Below are positions 9,780 through 20,580 of a DNA stretch of 64,000 nucleotides, piece after piece; positions within the stretch are counted from its first letter, which is position 1; every line of letters starts with the position of its first letter. This DNA comes from Prorocentrum cordatum (Eukaryota > Sar > Dinophyceae > Prorocentrales > Prorocentraceae): the NCBI GenBank assembly GCA_963575745.1, contig CAUYUJ010020671.1:37501-101500 (forward strand), written 5' to 3'. The notes below the pieces were generated by a model. That model did not search any database. It worked only from the letters and a program-made list of their open reading frames with translations, and had not been told where the DNA came from. The translations under genes were made by a program, and so were the position numbers.

Positions 9780-11160
9780 TATATTACCAAATACTGCAGA
9801 GTTCTCAAGTGTAGCTCTGGTGGCAGACCAGTCTCAGACGTCTCGATGCTATAGGCGACGGTCTGATCATTCCCTGTTGAGCGGTGTCCTTTCCAGCTCC
9901 CTAGCTTGCCTATAATTTGAATACAGAAATCCAACACCGTCTCACATATTTCTGAAAGAGGCAGATCTGGTAGCAGACCGATCTCAGGCGTCTAGACTGT
10001 GGACTTACTGATGCTTCGCAGCATCCCCTGTCGATTGGCGTACATCTCAGCTCCGTAGCTGGCCTAGAGCTCCAATTGAATTCAGGAAACGCACATCATT
10101 GTTGGTAACATATTTGCAATGCGGAATTGTGGTCCAATCGTAGCTGCGCTTGCAGGCCGAATTCAGACGTCTCGATATCGTTGGCGAATGTACCTGATGA
10201 CCTTCTGCATCGAGAAGTGCTTCTCCGCTTCTTAGGCAGCCAACAGCTCAAATGAAGTAGAGAAAACGATCATGATCTTTCAAAAATTAGCAGAGTACGA
10301 TTGTTTGTTTTGGTTCCAGCTCTGGTAGCAGACCGAGTTCGGGCATCTAGATACTGGAGACTGGCGCTCCTGAGACCGAGTTCAGGCGTCTAGATAATTT
10401 AAATTAGAGTGTCTGATGTGTTCTGTGCCAAACAGCTCTGTAGCTCATCTGCAGCTCGAGTAAAGTCAAGAAAACCAATACCATCTCGAAAAAACTAGCA
10501 GAGTACGAATAGTGCTTAGAGCCCAAAGCTGATAGCAGACCGAGTTCAGGCGTCTAGATACTTTGAGCTAGCGCGCCGGATGATTTTCTTCCGACTGCTG
10601 TGCCGACCAGTTCTGTAGCTCATCTCCAGCCCGAGATAAGTCAAGAAAACCATCACTATTTCCAAAAAAGCAGCAGAGTACGAATAGTTGTTCGGCCCCA
10701 GCGCTGATAGCAGACTGATTTCAGGCGTCTAGATACTTTGAGCTAGCGCGTCTGATACTTTACTTACGATTGCTGTGCCGGACAGCCCTGTAGCTCATCT
10801 GCAGATCGAGTTAAGTCAACAAACACTCTCATAATCTCCAAACAGTTAGCAGAGTACGAATAATGTTTTGTCTCCAGCGATGATAGCAGACCCAGTTCAG
10901 GCGTCGATATACTTCAGAATATCGCGCCTGATGGTTTACTTCCGATTGATGTGCCGCAAGTCTCTGCAGCTCATCTGCAGCTCAAGTTAAGTCAGGAAAC
11001 TCATCATCATCTCCCAAAAAAATCATAGAGTACGAATAGTATCGCGGACCTAGCTCAAGTAGCAGACCCAGTTCAGACATCTGGATACTTCAGTCGAACG
11101 CAGCTGACAATTCTAGATCGACTGCGTGTGCTGACCAGCTCTGTGGCTACCCTACAGCTC
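9780..11160 (+). repeat. ~175-bp satellite array, subfamily S1, plus orientation
   Basis: Tandem monomers begin GATAGCAGACCGAGTTCAGG and continue CGTCTAGATACTTTGA, TGCCGAACAGCTCTGTAGCT, CATCTGCAGCTCGAGTTAAG, ending GCAGAGTACGAATAG. The GATAGCAGA phrase falls at 10531, 10705 and 10882 (periods 174 and 177) and a degenerate one near 11056. Monomers before 10.3 kb are more diverged. No gene. Confidence 0.85.
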
Positions 11161-11885
11161 GAGTTAAGAGCGGAAATTGAGACGGCGAGCGGGAATAAGA
11201 TCGAATATGGAGGAACAAATACTAGAGCTCCAACGACCTGTTGAATTTCGCGAAATCGAATTTAAACATATCCAAGAAAGACAAAACACCCGTCGAGATT
11301 TTGTGCCGACTAGCCCCCCAGCGCGCCGGAATTACTCTTCTAGCTTCGCCGCTAACTCTCTAACGGAGGCTCTACGAATCATGTGGGAACCTTGGGTTGG
11401 TTGGGCGAATATTGTGCGAGATTTGAACAGCGCGAGTTGGCGCGGTCTCATGGAGGAGGACGTGGAGGAGAAGAAGGAGTGAGAGGAAAGCATCTCTGGA
11501 AAAAAATAAAGTCCTAAAAGACCGAGTTCAGGCGTCTCAACACTTTGAGCTGGCACATCTGTGGATTATCTTCCGATTGCTCCGCCGAACAGCGTAAAGC
11601 AAACTGTCACAAACTCGAAACAAGTAGCAGAGTACGATTAGTTCTTCGGTCCCAGCGCTGATAGCAGACAGAGTTCAGGCGTCTAGATACTTCAAACTAG
11701 TGCGCCTGGGTATATGTTTTCAGATTGCTGTGCCGAACAGCTCTGTAGCTCATCTCCAGATCGGTTAAAGTCCAGAACATTATCATCATCTCCAAAAAAT
11801 CCGTTGAGATGTTTCGAGCCCGCTAACGCTCTTAGGAAAGCTCTACGAGTAACTGGTCTTTTGCGTCTTTTGCGAAGGCCGGTTC
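11161..11885 (+). repeat. Spacer P, cassette fragments and S1 monomers
   Basis: About 11165-11320 is spacer P (GGCGAGCGGGAATAAGATCG, ACTAGAGCTC, GAGATTTT...), a ~200-bp segment that closes satellite blocks throughout the window. A decayed AGCTTC...GCTAAC cassette (C-like) and cassette E follow, then S1 monomers to about 11830. Confidence 0.65.
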
Positions 11886-12307
11886 GAGCTCCCATGGGAG
11901 CAGGCCTAAACACAAAGAACCTAAACAGCGAAGCTGTACAGGAAGACAGCGAAGCTGCAAAGATTGAAGCAGAGGTGCATCAAACAGCGAAGCTGTACAG
12001 ATATGCACAAGACTGCCAATACACGAGAATGCAACTAAAAAATAAAGAGGGAGTAAAAGCAATGCGAGACCATGCAGTAACCACATATAGCGATTACCGT
12101 CTCAGCACCACTGAGAATAGAAGCAGTGAGAGACCATGCAGTAACCACTGGTTTATACAGCGATTACCGTCTCAACACCACTGAGACAAACACAAAACTA
12201 ACAACTAAAATGACGAGAACACTTCAAAGTAATGCGAGACCATGCAGTAACCACATATAGCGATTACCGTCTCAGCACCACTGAAAGACCACGCACGTGA
12301 AACACAA
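11886..12307 (+). repeat. Low-copy segment with a ~55-85 bp tandem repeat
   Basis: Three copies of GCGAGACCATGCAGTAACCA with TAGCGATTACCGTCTCA(G/A)C and ACCACTGAG occur at about 12064-12115, 12130-12185 and 12234-12285. A plus-strand frame of 156 codons covers much of it, but its residues are dictated by the repeats and no family is recognised, so it is not called as a gene. Confidence 0.6.
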
Positions 12308-12535
12308 CGAATTTGCGGTCGACTGTGCACAGAGTCAGGCAAGACACCCACCACTCTTTGAGCGGGACTGGGCAAATGCAAAACTCTTATTCCGAACAAA
12401 GTGAAGATCACGCGGAGCTCTTATACCAACATGCGCGCATGTCCGACACACACAGCATGGCAAGAGTCAACGCAAACACAAAGTCCGAAATATGTCGTAA
12501 CAACCCGCGGTAAGACAAGAGTCGTATGCTCACGT
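12308..12535 (-). mobile_element. 3' relic of a LINE A/B-family element
   Basis: The plus-strand phrases TTGCGGTCGACTGTGCA, GAGCTCTTATACC, ACACACACAGCATGGCA, CCCGCGGTAAGACAAGAGTC and ATGCTCA match in order the 3' UTR and last codons of LINE A and B (for example GCGGTCGACTGTGCAGG and CCGCGGCAAGA...ATGCTCAACG). The relic is shorter and more diverged than A or B. A hairpin A right half follows at about 13098, so this may be an older insertion into the same kind of site. Confidence 0.6.
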
Positions 12536-12539
12536 CAAA

Positions 12540-12665
12540 TTTGTGATAACTGAATGTCTGATAACGCACTCAAGAAGTAACTCTCGGATAACTGAATGTC
12601 TGATAACGCACTCAGTATCTTGAATCACCTGCATAACTGAGTGTCTGATAACGCACTCAAGTATA
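12540..12665. repeat. ~50-bp tandem repeat, GATAACTGAATGTCTGATAA
   Basis: Three near copies of ATAACTGA(A/G)TGTCTGATAACGC followed by ACTCA, spaced about 45-60 bp. Each copy contains an internal inverted or direct pair around TGATAAC. The minus-strand ECVIRHSV frame is a repeat translation. Confidence 0.7.
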
Positions 12666-13131
12666 TTGAATTCTGATCGATACGATTCCAAGAAAGAAAT
12701 AATGAAAACAGGCACGCCAATACAATGCAGAGAACCTCAATCTCAAGATACTCCAATGTCACAGAACTGTCAAAGTACCTCAATGTCAAAGAATACACAC
12801 GTGTACAAGAGCAATAATGGAGAAAGCGCAAGCAGGCAGTACAAACAAGTACAAAGCGACGACAGCGGCCTATGCGTTGAAGTCAGTCCCACTTCTGATG
12901 CCAAACAGAGCTGGCCTCCAGCACCTGTCATCTGTAGGCCCAAGGAGAGAAGGTCGTCGCAGCCGACGAAGTACCCGAATTTATTGCACGGCCCGCCCGC
13001 GCGCACACGGCCGCCCAGGGGGCAGCCTGAGGAGACAGGCTTGAGGAAGCCCCCGACGGGCCAGGCCACCGCTGAGATCCCCGAGGAGGGACAGCAGCAA
13101 CCTGGTCACCGCCGGGAACCTCGTAGAGCTC
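12666..13131. other. Low-copy segment without a recognised gene, ending in a partial hairpin A
   Basis: Non-satellite sequence with a 156-codon plus frame (12666-13136) rich in Ser, Gln and Pro that runs directly into hairpin A. The codons at its end are repeat sequence and no domain is visible. From about 13098 the right half of hairpin A appears (CAACCTGGTCACCGCCGGGA) and its left half is missing. I cannot support a gene. Confidence 0.4.
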
Positions 13132-13153
13132 CTTGAGCCAAAATGGCTACCGC
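13132..13153 (-). other. Dinoflagellate spliced-leader (DinoSL) relic
   Basis: On the minus strand these 22 bases match the dinoflagellate spliced leader (GTAGCCATTTTGGCTCAAG core) at every position but one (third base G instead of C). They are followed directly by GAGCTCTACGAGG of the hairpin A cassette, not by the GT donor expected of an SL RNA gene. This is the signature of a trans-spliced transcript copied back into DNA. In several other hairpin copies the base pair before GAGCTC on this strand is AG (for example 20285, 22355, 33070), which is where a splice acceptor would be. Confidence 0.8.
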
Positions 13154-13710
13154 AGATTAGAGCTCCTAGAGCTCGTAGAGTAACTGGCCACCGCCGGGAA
13201 CCTCGTAGAGCTCCTTGCACGCACTAGAGTGCTCAGAATCGAAGCAAAGAACTTCGCAGAAGATTTTATTTTAACATTTATTCTTGCATTTTTTTCGATG
13301 TCAATGAGGTTGGTTCCCGGAAGTGAACCGATAGTAAAACTCGCTCGGGAGAGCTAAGCTGCTCTGAGAACAAAGCTTGTATGCTAATGCTCAGCTCAAA
13401 TATCTGCTTTCTTAATATGACCAGTCAAATCTCTACCAAAACTTAAGAAAACCAAGCCAATGTCACCACATTGCCCGTTCTGGTCGGGTCGATCAACTAG
13501 CTCCACCCTGCGCCCGAATTCATCTCATCTTGACGAAGAGCTCTACGAGGTATTTTCCGCACCGCGACTGCCTGTTAAATTCTCTGGCCCGTGGCTGTAG
13601 CACTGTGCTGAACAGCTCTGTAGCTCATCTGCAGCGCGAGTTAAGTTCCCCAAGAGCTCTCTCAGAGCTATATTCCTGGAGAGCTCTCTAAGAGCTACAG
13701 GGCTTCAGAC
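13154..13710. repeat. Hairpin A partial, unit W/cassette B and GAGCTC-rich spacer
   Basis: 13187-13215 is a hairpin A lacking its left arm and loop (AACTGG joined directly to CCACCGCCGGG). It is followed by a leader (GCAAAGAACTTCGCAG, TCTTGCATTTTTTTCGATGT) and unit W/cassette B fragments to about 13560, then GAGAGCTCTC-type inverted repeats at 13645-13700. No gene. Confidence 0.5.
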
Positions 13711-14269
13711 TTGGTAGCGTACAAAACCCGGAGAGCAAAGAGGCAGTCACACCGGAAAGCTTTCCCGATGAACTGAAGAGCTCTAGGGGGCTCTCCTGAA
13801 GCGCTTCTCAAGCGCTGCCAGGCACGCTTCCACACGTGCCTGCACACGCGCAGGCACGCGTGGACGCGTGCCGGAAGCGCTCCCGGACGCGCTGCGACCC
13901 CACACAACTTTCTGCGGGAATTCTGGAGCGGCGAAGATGGGCTGCTGGCAGGCACCACCCCGTCCGGCTTCTAATCTAAAATCCTATAGCTCTCAGAGAG
14001 CTCTCCGGGAAGTAGAAGCAGGACGGTGGTGTTGCCTGCCAGCAGCTCCCCCACGGCGGTCCAGAATCGTCGCAGAGGCTTTTTTGAATTCGCAGCGTGT
14101 CCGGGAGCGCTTCCGGCACGCGTCCACGCGCGCCTGCACGCGCGCAGGCACGCGTGGAAGCGCGCCTGGCAGCGCTTCAGAAGCGCTTCAGGAGAGCTCC
14201 CCAGAGCTCTCCAGGAAAGCTTTCTAGTGTGAGTGGCTCTTTGCTCTCCGGGTTTTGGACGCTACCAAG
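13711..14269. mobile_element. Inverted pair of MITE-like elements (TIR CCCGGAGAGC)
   Basis: The left end reads TTGGTAGCGTACAAAACCCG then GAGAGC, and the right end of the first element is GCTCTCCGGG at 14000-14009, the reverse complement of CCCGGAGAGC (13727-13736). A second element in reverse follows and ends GCTCTCCGGGTTTTGGACGC then TACCAA at 14268. Interiors hold the CACGCGTCCACGCG palindromes and GAAGCGCT repeats. No transposase frame is seen, so they would be non-autonomous. Confidence 0.65.
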
Positions 14270-15540
14270 TCAATTCCACCTCCAAGAAATTAGCAGAATA
14301 CGAATGACTCGTAGAGCTTCCCCAAGAGCGTTAGCGGTGAAGCTAGGAGAGTAATTCCGACGCGCTGGGGGGCTAGTTGAAAAAAATATCGACTGATGTT
14401 TTGCCTTTCTTTTGACTTGTTTAAATTCGATTTCTCGGAATTCAGCAATTCGTTAGAGCTCTAATATCTTTTCCCGTGATAATCGATCGTATTCCCGCTC
14501 GCCGTCTCAATCTCAGCATTACTGCCAAAAAAGCACTCAGGCGGGATCGGCTGTTCGAGTCATTTTGACAAGTGCTGTCGGTTTTCTGAACATAACTCGA
14601 GCTGTAGGACCGCTACAGAGCTGGCATGCACACCTAATCGATCCATAATCATCAGGCACATTCGTCTCCAGCATCGAAAGGTCTGAACTCGGTCTACTAC
14701 TCGAGCTAGGTCCGCGAAACTATTCGTACTCTACTACTTTTTGGACAATGATGATGAGTTTTCCTGACTTCTTACTCGAGCTGCAGATCAGCTACAGATC
14801 TCTGTGACACAGCAATCTGAAGGAAATCATCCGTCGCGATAGTTTGACGTATCTAGACGCCTCAAAGCGGTCTACTATCAGCGCTGGGAATGAAACACTA
14901 TTCGACTCTGCTAATTTCTTCGAGATGGTGCTGGTTTTCTTGACTTCACTTGAGCTGCAGATGAGCTACAGAGCTGTCGAAGACTGAAATGGGAAGAAAA
15001 TCATCAGGCACGTTCGTTGAAAGTATCTAGACGCCTGATCTCGGTCTGCTATCAGCGCTGGGGCTGAACACTATTCGTGCTCTGCTAATCTCTTCGAGAT
15101 TGTGATGCTTTTTCGATTTTAATCGAGATGCACATGAGCTACAGAGCTGCTCGGCATAGCAATGGGACATAAACCATCAGTCGCGATACTCTGAAGTATC
15201 TAGATGCCTCAACTTGGTTTTCTATCAGCGCTGGGGCTGGAGAACTATTCGTACTCTGCTAATTGCTTTGAAGATGGTATTGGTTTTCTTGACTTAACTC
15301 GATCTGCAGATGAGCTACAGAGCTGCATGGCCTGGCGATCGGAAGGAACTAATCAGGCGTGCTAGTTTTTAGTATCTAGACGCCTGAGCTCGGTCTGCTA
15401 TCAGCGCTGGGGCTGAAAAACTACTCGTACTCTACTAAAGTTTCAGAGACGGCGATGGTTTTCCTTGTGCTGTTCGGCACAGTAATGAGAAGGAAATCAA
15501 CAGGCGCAGCTCAAAGTGTCCAGACGCCAGAACTCGGTCT
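14270..15540 (-). repeat. Spacer P and S1 satellite array, minus orientation
   Basis: Starts with cassette C/P sequence reversed (CTCGTAGAGCTTCCCCAAGA; about 14380-14560 is spacer P reversed) and continues with about five S1 monomers reversed. GGTCTGCTATCAGCGCTGGG recurs near 14870, 15050, 15225 and 15395 (about 175 bp apart). This array is in the opposite orientation to 9.8-11.1 and 16.2-18.5 kb. Confidence 0.8.
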
Positions 15541-15768
15541 GCTATGTCAATTTTTGTTCCAGAGATGTTTTTCCCTCGCTCCTCCTTCTCCTCCACGTCC
15601 TCCCCCATGAGACCGCGCCCTCGCGCGCGCAATGCGAAATTGCCGCGCCCGCATTGCACGAGGAAGCTCTACGAGTTCGCGGCGGCAACCAAGGTTGACG
15701 GTTCACCGCCGGCTCCCAGTTGTTTTTCAGCTCGAACGCTCATAGCTGACGCACTTGGCGGCGTCCAC
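15541..15768 (-). repeat. Cassette E and hairpin A, minus orientation
   Basis: Cassette E reversed (CTCCTTCTCCTCCACGTCCT, then GCGCGCGCAATGCG) runs into a reversed hairpin A at about 15665-15718 (GGCGGCAACCAAGGTTGACG, then GTTCACCGCCGG). A short duplicate GCGTCCACTTGGTAGCGTCC marks the start of the next MITE. Confidence 0.6.
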
Positions 15769-16119
15769 TTGGTAGCGTCCAAAACCCGGATAGCGCTGCC
15801 AGGCACGCGTCCACGCGTGCCTGCACGCGTGCGGGCACGGGTGCACGCGTGCATGAAGCGCTCCCGGAATACTCTAAAAAGCTTTCCTGAAGAGCTCTGG
15901 GGGGCTCTCCTCAAGCGCTTCTGAAGCGCTGCCAGCGACGCTTCCACGCGTGCCTGCACGCGCGCAGGCACGCATGGACGCGTGCCGGAAGCGCTCCCGG
16001 ACACGAAGTTTTATAAGCCCCTCCGGGGCTCGTGGACCGGCGAAGATGCGCGTGCCCCCCTCACCACACACCACCGGCTTCTTCTCTGAAACCCTCAGCT
16101 CTCCAAGGAGCTATCCGGG
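15769..16119 (+). mobile_element. MITE-like element, TIR CCCGGATAGC/GCTATCCGGG
   Basis: Begins TTGGTAGCGTCCAAAACCCG, with CCCGGATAGC at 15785-15794, and ends GCTATCCGGG at 16110-16119, an exact 10-bp inverted terminal repeat. The interior contains two blocks of ACGCGT-rich palindromic DNA and a GACCGGCGAAGATGCGCGTG-type segment shared with the copy at 28.3 kb. No coding capacity. Confidence 0.7.
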
Positions 16120-17060
16120 AAAAACCCGGAGAGCAAAGAGGTACTCCCACTGGGCGCTGGCGGTAAACCGTCAAGTTACCGCCGGGAGACTCGTAAAGCT
16201 CTCTTGCCATATGCCATCTCCAAAGAATGAGAAGAGTACAAATAGTTGTTCAGCCCGAGCGCTGTTCTCAGACTGATCTCAGGCGTCCAGATACATTTAA
16301 CTAGCGCCCCTGATGATTCCCTCCCGATTGTTGTGCTGAACAGCTCTGTAGCCCATCTGCAGCGCGAGTTGAATCAAGAAAATCAATACCACCTCCAAGA
16401 CAGTAGCAGAGTACGAATAAGTATTCAGCTCGAGCGCTGATAGCAGACTGAGTTCAGGCGTCTAGATACTTTCAAATAGCGCACCTGAGAATTCTCTTCT
16501 GATTGCTGCGCCTAAGAGCTCTGGAACTCATATGCAGCTCGAATAAGTCAAGAACACCAATTTCATCATCAGGAAAGTAGCAGAGCATGAAAAGTTGTTC
16601 GGCTTCTGCGCTGATAACAGACCGAATTCGACCGTCTAGATACTTCTGGCGAGCGCGCCTGATCATATTCTTCCGATTGCTGTGCCCAAGCTCTCAAGCT
16701 CATCTGCAGCACAAGTTCAGTGAAGAAATTCATCATCGTCTCGAAAAAAATCGGTAGAGTACGAATAGTTTCGCGGACCTAGCTCGAGTAGCAGACCGAG
16801 TTCAGACCTGTAGATGCTTCAGACGAACACGCCTGATGACTCTTAATCGATTACGTGTGCGCACGAGCTCTGTAGCTCTCCTACAGATCAAGTTAAGCAC
16901 AGAAAACCGACAGCACCTGTCGAGATGATTCGAAACAGCCGATCCCGCCTGAGTGTTGTTTGGCAGTAGTAAGTACCCGATCGAGCTGACATTAAGACGG
17001 CGAACGGGAACAAGATCGAATATCACGGGAAAAAATACTAGAGCTCTAACGAATGATTGA
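16120..17060 (+). repeat. Hairpin A, S1 monomers and spacer P
   Basis: Hairpin A at about 16150-16205 lacks much of its loop (CCGTCAAGTTACCGCC). S1 monomers follow (GATAGCAGACTGAGTTCAGG at 16438 and AACAGACCGAATTCGACCG near 16615) to about 16930, then spacer P to about 17060. Confidence 0.75.
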
Positions 17061-17745
17061 ATTCCGAGAACATAACTGGCGCACCGAGAACATTGGTTGC
17101 GGTAAACCGTCAACCTGGTCACCGCCGGGAACTCGTAGAGCTCCGTGCACGCGCAAGAGAGCCCAGAATCGAAGTACTGAACTACGCAGAAGATTTTCTT
17201 GAAATCTTCAATTTTGCACTTTTTAATGTCAATATGAGGTCGGGTCCCTGACTTCGCTCGACAGAATGTGTCAACGGAATGAGCTAAGAATTTGCGCTGT
17301 AACTTCTGTAATGCAAAGCTTCGCTCTGCGCAATCAGCAGCCCAAACGAACTGTTAGAACTGCTAAATCGGCTGAGCCAGGCCGCGGAAGGTATCATCGC
17401 GTCCCTTATCGAAATTTCGCCGACTAGCTCCACCCTGTGGCCGAATTCCTCTAGCTCTGTTACCACCAGAGCTCTGCGAGGCATTTTAAACCGAGCAAAA
17501 GTCAGCAAAAGGTCCGTCGAGATTTGTCTTGCCAACGAGTCCTCCAGCGCGCCAGAATTACTGGGAGCCGGCGGTAAACCGTCAACCTTGATTACCGCCG
17601 GGAACTCGTAGAGCTCCCTCGTGCAACGCGGGCGCGGCAATCTCGCATTGCGCGCGCGAGGGCGCGGTCTCGCATGGAGGAGGGCGTGGAAGAGAAGGAG
17701 GAGCGAGGAAAAAGCACCTCTGGAAAGAAATAATAGACATACCAG
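17061..17745 (+). repeat. Decayed hairpin A, leader, CGAAAT/GCTGAGCCAGG unit, hairpin A and cassette E
   Basis: 17098-17150 is a decayed hairpin A. 17250-17480 carries a unit with GCGCAATCAGCAGCCCAAAC and GGCTGAGCCAGGCCGCGGAA that recurs at 24060-24300 and 24360-24500 and, reversed, at 20690-20820. Hairpin A at about 17569-17610 leads into cassette E. Confidence 0.65.
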
Positions 17746-18652
17746 ACCGAGCTGAGGCGTCTGGACACTTCATCACCATCTCCAAGAAATTAACAGAATA
17801 CGAATAGTTTTTCGGCTCCAGCACTGATAGTAGGCTGATTTCAGGCCTCTAGATACTTTGAACTAGCGCGCCTGATTATTTCCTTCCCATTGCTGTGCCG
17901 AACAGCTCTGTAGCCCATATGCAACTCGAGTTAAGTCAGGAAAAGCATCGCCATCTTGGAAAAAATTGCAGAGTTCGACTAGTTTTTAGCCCCAGCGCTG
18001 ATAGCAGACAGACATCGGGCGTCTAGATACTTTGAACTAGCGCGCCTGATGATTCCCTTCCGATTTCTGTGCTGAACAGCACTGTAGCTCATCTGCAGCT
18101 TGAGTTAAGTCAAGAAAAGCATCACTATCTCCAAAAAAATAGCAGGGTACGAATTGTTGTGTGACCCCAGCGCTGATAGCAGACCGATCTCATGCGTCTA
18201 GAGACGCAGACTATCGCGCCTTATGATTTCCTTTCGCTTGATGTGCCAGAGAGCTCTGTAGCTCATCTCCCAGCTCGAGTGAAGTGAAGAAACTCATCAT
18301 CATCTCCAAAGAAAATAATGAGAGTACGAATAATTTCGCGAACCTAGCTAGAGTAGCAGACCGAATTCAGACCTATAGACGCTTGAGACGAACGCGCCTG
18401 ATTATTCTGGATCGATTAGGTGTGCATACCAGCTCTGTTGCGCTCCTGAAGCTCGAGTTAAGCACAGAGAACCGATATTCCCCGTCACGATAGCACAAGA
18501 CAGCCGATCCCACCGCAGTGCTTTTTGGCAGTAATTGGTACCCGATCGACCTGAGATTAAGGCGGCGAGCGGAACAAGATCGAATATAAGGAGAAAAGAT
18601 ACTAGAGCTCTAACGACATGTTGAATTTCGAGAAAACAAATTTAAACAGGTC

Positions 18653-18683
<31 letters not shown>

Positions 18684-18690
18684 TCCATCG
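17746..18690 (+). repeat. S1 satellite monomers, spacer P and a poly-A run
   Basis: About four S1 monomers (GATAGCAGACAGACATCGGG at 18000; GATAGCAGACCGATCTCATG at 18175; period ~175) are followed by spacer P from about 18500. A run of about 28 A residues lies at 18652-18680 inside P, where other copies have GACCAAAAGTCACCAAAAGG; it looks like expansion of the local A-rich tract. Confidence 0.75.
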
Positions 18691-19310
18691 AGATATTTGG
18701 CCAACTAGCCCCCAGCGCGCTGCCCGGGAAGCTTCGCGAGGCTTCTGGAGCACGTTCTACGGGAACGTACCTGCTGTTGTCCAAAACCCGGATAGCCAAG
18801 CGAGAGACGCGCGGGCACGACTCTCGTCGCGCAAGCGCCAGCCGGGCCGTGCCTCCGGCGCCACGCGTGCCCCCGCGCTCCTAGCTCGAGTGCCAGACCG
18901 AGTTCGGACCTCTCGATGCGAGAAAAGAACGGAAACCGACAGCACTCGTAAAAATAACTCGTATAATACGAATAATTTCGCGAATCTAGCTCGACTGGCA
19001 GACCGAGTTCAGACCTCTCGATGGAACAGACGAACGCGCCTCATCATTCTGAATTGATCTATGTAAGTATCAGCTCTTAGCTGCCTAAATCTCGAGTTGA
19101 GTACAGAAAACCATCAACGCGTGTCAAGATGACTCGAAACGGCCCACGGTTCCCTCAAGTCTTTTCATAATAATATTGCAGCTACAGAACTGAGAATTTA
19201 ACTGGCAGGCGCGGCATAACCCGCTACGGGTAGGAAAAAACCTGTTCTTAAAACGAACTTTCAAATTTTATATGAAGATAGAAAAACCGACCCCAAGTCT
19301 TCACATTGGT
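18691..19310. repeat. MITE fragment, diverged satellite monomers, unit W
   Basis: 18773-18880 starts GTTGTCCAAAACCCGGATAG (a MITE left end) and is cut at about 18880. Two diverged monomers follow (GGCAGACCGAGTTCAGACCT at 19000) and unit W from about 19150. The MITE-end phrase TTGGTAGCGTCCAAAA reappears at 19307, joined directly to a hairpin A. Confidence 0.55.
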
Positions 19311-20580
19311 AGCGTCCAAAATGGCGCCGGCAGTGAACCGTGAACCTGGTCACCGCCGGGAACCTCGTACTCCTCGCTCGCGTGAGATTGTTCAGAATCG
19401 AAAGAGCGAGCTTCTGGAAGCATTTCTCTAAAGAATCAAAATTCATATTTTTTCATGTCGACGTGAATTTGGTTTCGCAAAGTGTTCTGATAGTAAAAGT
19501 GCGCTGGAGAGCTCATATTAGGCGCAGAGGCTCTCATAGTCGTCTACAGGTGCGAAAGATCTGCTTTCTTGAAATAAATTGTCAAATATCTTTCAAATCT
19601 TAGGAAAACCGGCCCAAAGTTGTCACATCTTCTTTTCTGGCCAAGTCGACCAACTAGCTTCACCCTGCGCCGGAATTCCGCAAGCTCATCGACTGGCGCC
19701 GGCGGTTTCCGAAAATCTTCGTTTTCGATGTTTTCGATGTTCATATTCGCTTAGTTCCCCAGCTGCAATCAGAGAGGAGTTCACATGCCAATCCACGGCG
19801 CAAAAATCTGCTTTCTAAAAACAAATGGTCAAATATCCTTCAAATTTTCGCAAAACCGACCAAAAGTCACCATGATCTTTCTACCGCCGGGGGACTCGTA
19901 GAGCTCCCTGACAATATATAATCGAAAAAAAAAAAAAAAACAGAGAATGAATATTTTTCAGCCCGAGCGATTTCAAACCTCTTGATGCAACAGCCGAACG
20001 CCTCTGTTCTCGATCGTTTTCTGTGCGTACGAGCTCTGTAGCTCTTCTGTAAGTATCAGCTCTGTAGCTGTCCTATAGCTGGAGATAAATAAAATACGGA
20101 CAGCGCGTATGGAGATGACTCGAAACGGCCGATCCCGCCTGGACGCTTTTTGGCAGTTAGAAGTACCCGACCGAAATAACGAGCGGAAATAACGTCGAAT
20201 AGCACGAGAAAAATACTAGAGCTCTAACTGGCGCCGGCGGTGAACCGTAAACCTGGTCACCGCCGGAAACCTCGTAGAGCTCCTTTCACGCGTGAGAGAG
20301 CTCAGCGTCGAAAGAGAGAGCTTCTGGAGGCAGTTCTCAAAAAATCCAACATTCATTTTTTTCATGTCGACATGAAGTTAGTTCCTCCAAGTGCTTTGAT
20401 AGTAAATCTGCGCCTACGGAGCTCATATTAAGACGCAGAGGCTCTCATAGTCGTTTACAGGTGAGACAAATCTGCTTTCTCCAAATGAATTGTCAAATAT
20501 CTTTCAAATCTTAGCAAAACCGACCCAAAGTCACCACTTTGTCCTTTCTGGTCGGGTCGACCAACTGGCTCCACCCCGCG
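19311..20580. repeat. Alternating hairpin A, leader and unit W copies; one monomer with spacer P
   Basis: Hairpin A copies at about 19325 and 20233 are each followed by the same ~200-bp leader (GAGAGCTCAGCGTCGAAAGA, TTTTTTCATGTCGACATGAA, GTTTTGATAGTAAAA) and then unit W. 19930-20225 is one diverged satellite monomer plus spacer P. The same hairpin-leader-W order recurs at 22304, 28020 and 33017. No gene. Confidence 0.65.

Noticed and set aside
13132-13153. SL RNA gene
   Set aside because: The leader is not followed by a GT donor or an intron-like SL RNA 3' part but by hairpin A sequence; it is a relic of an mRNA-type junction.
18652-18680. Poly-A tail of a retrocopy
   Set aside because: The A-run replaces an A-rich stretch inside spacer P that continues on both sides in other copies, so it is a local expansion rather than a tail.
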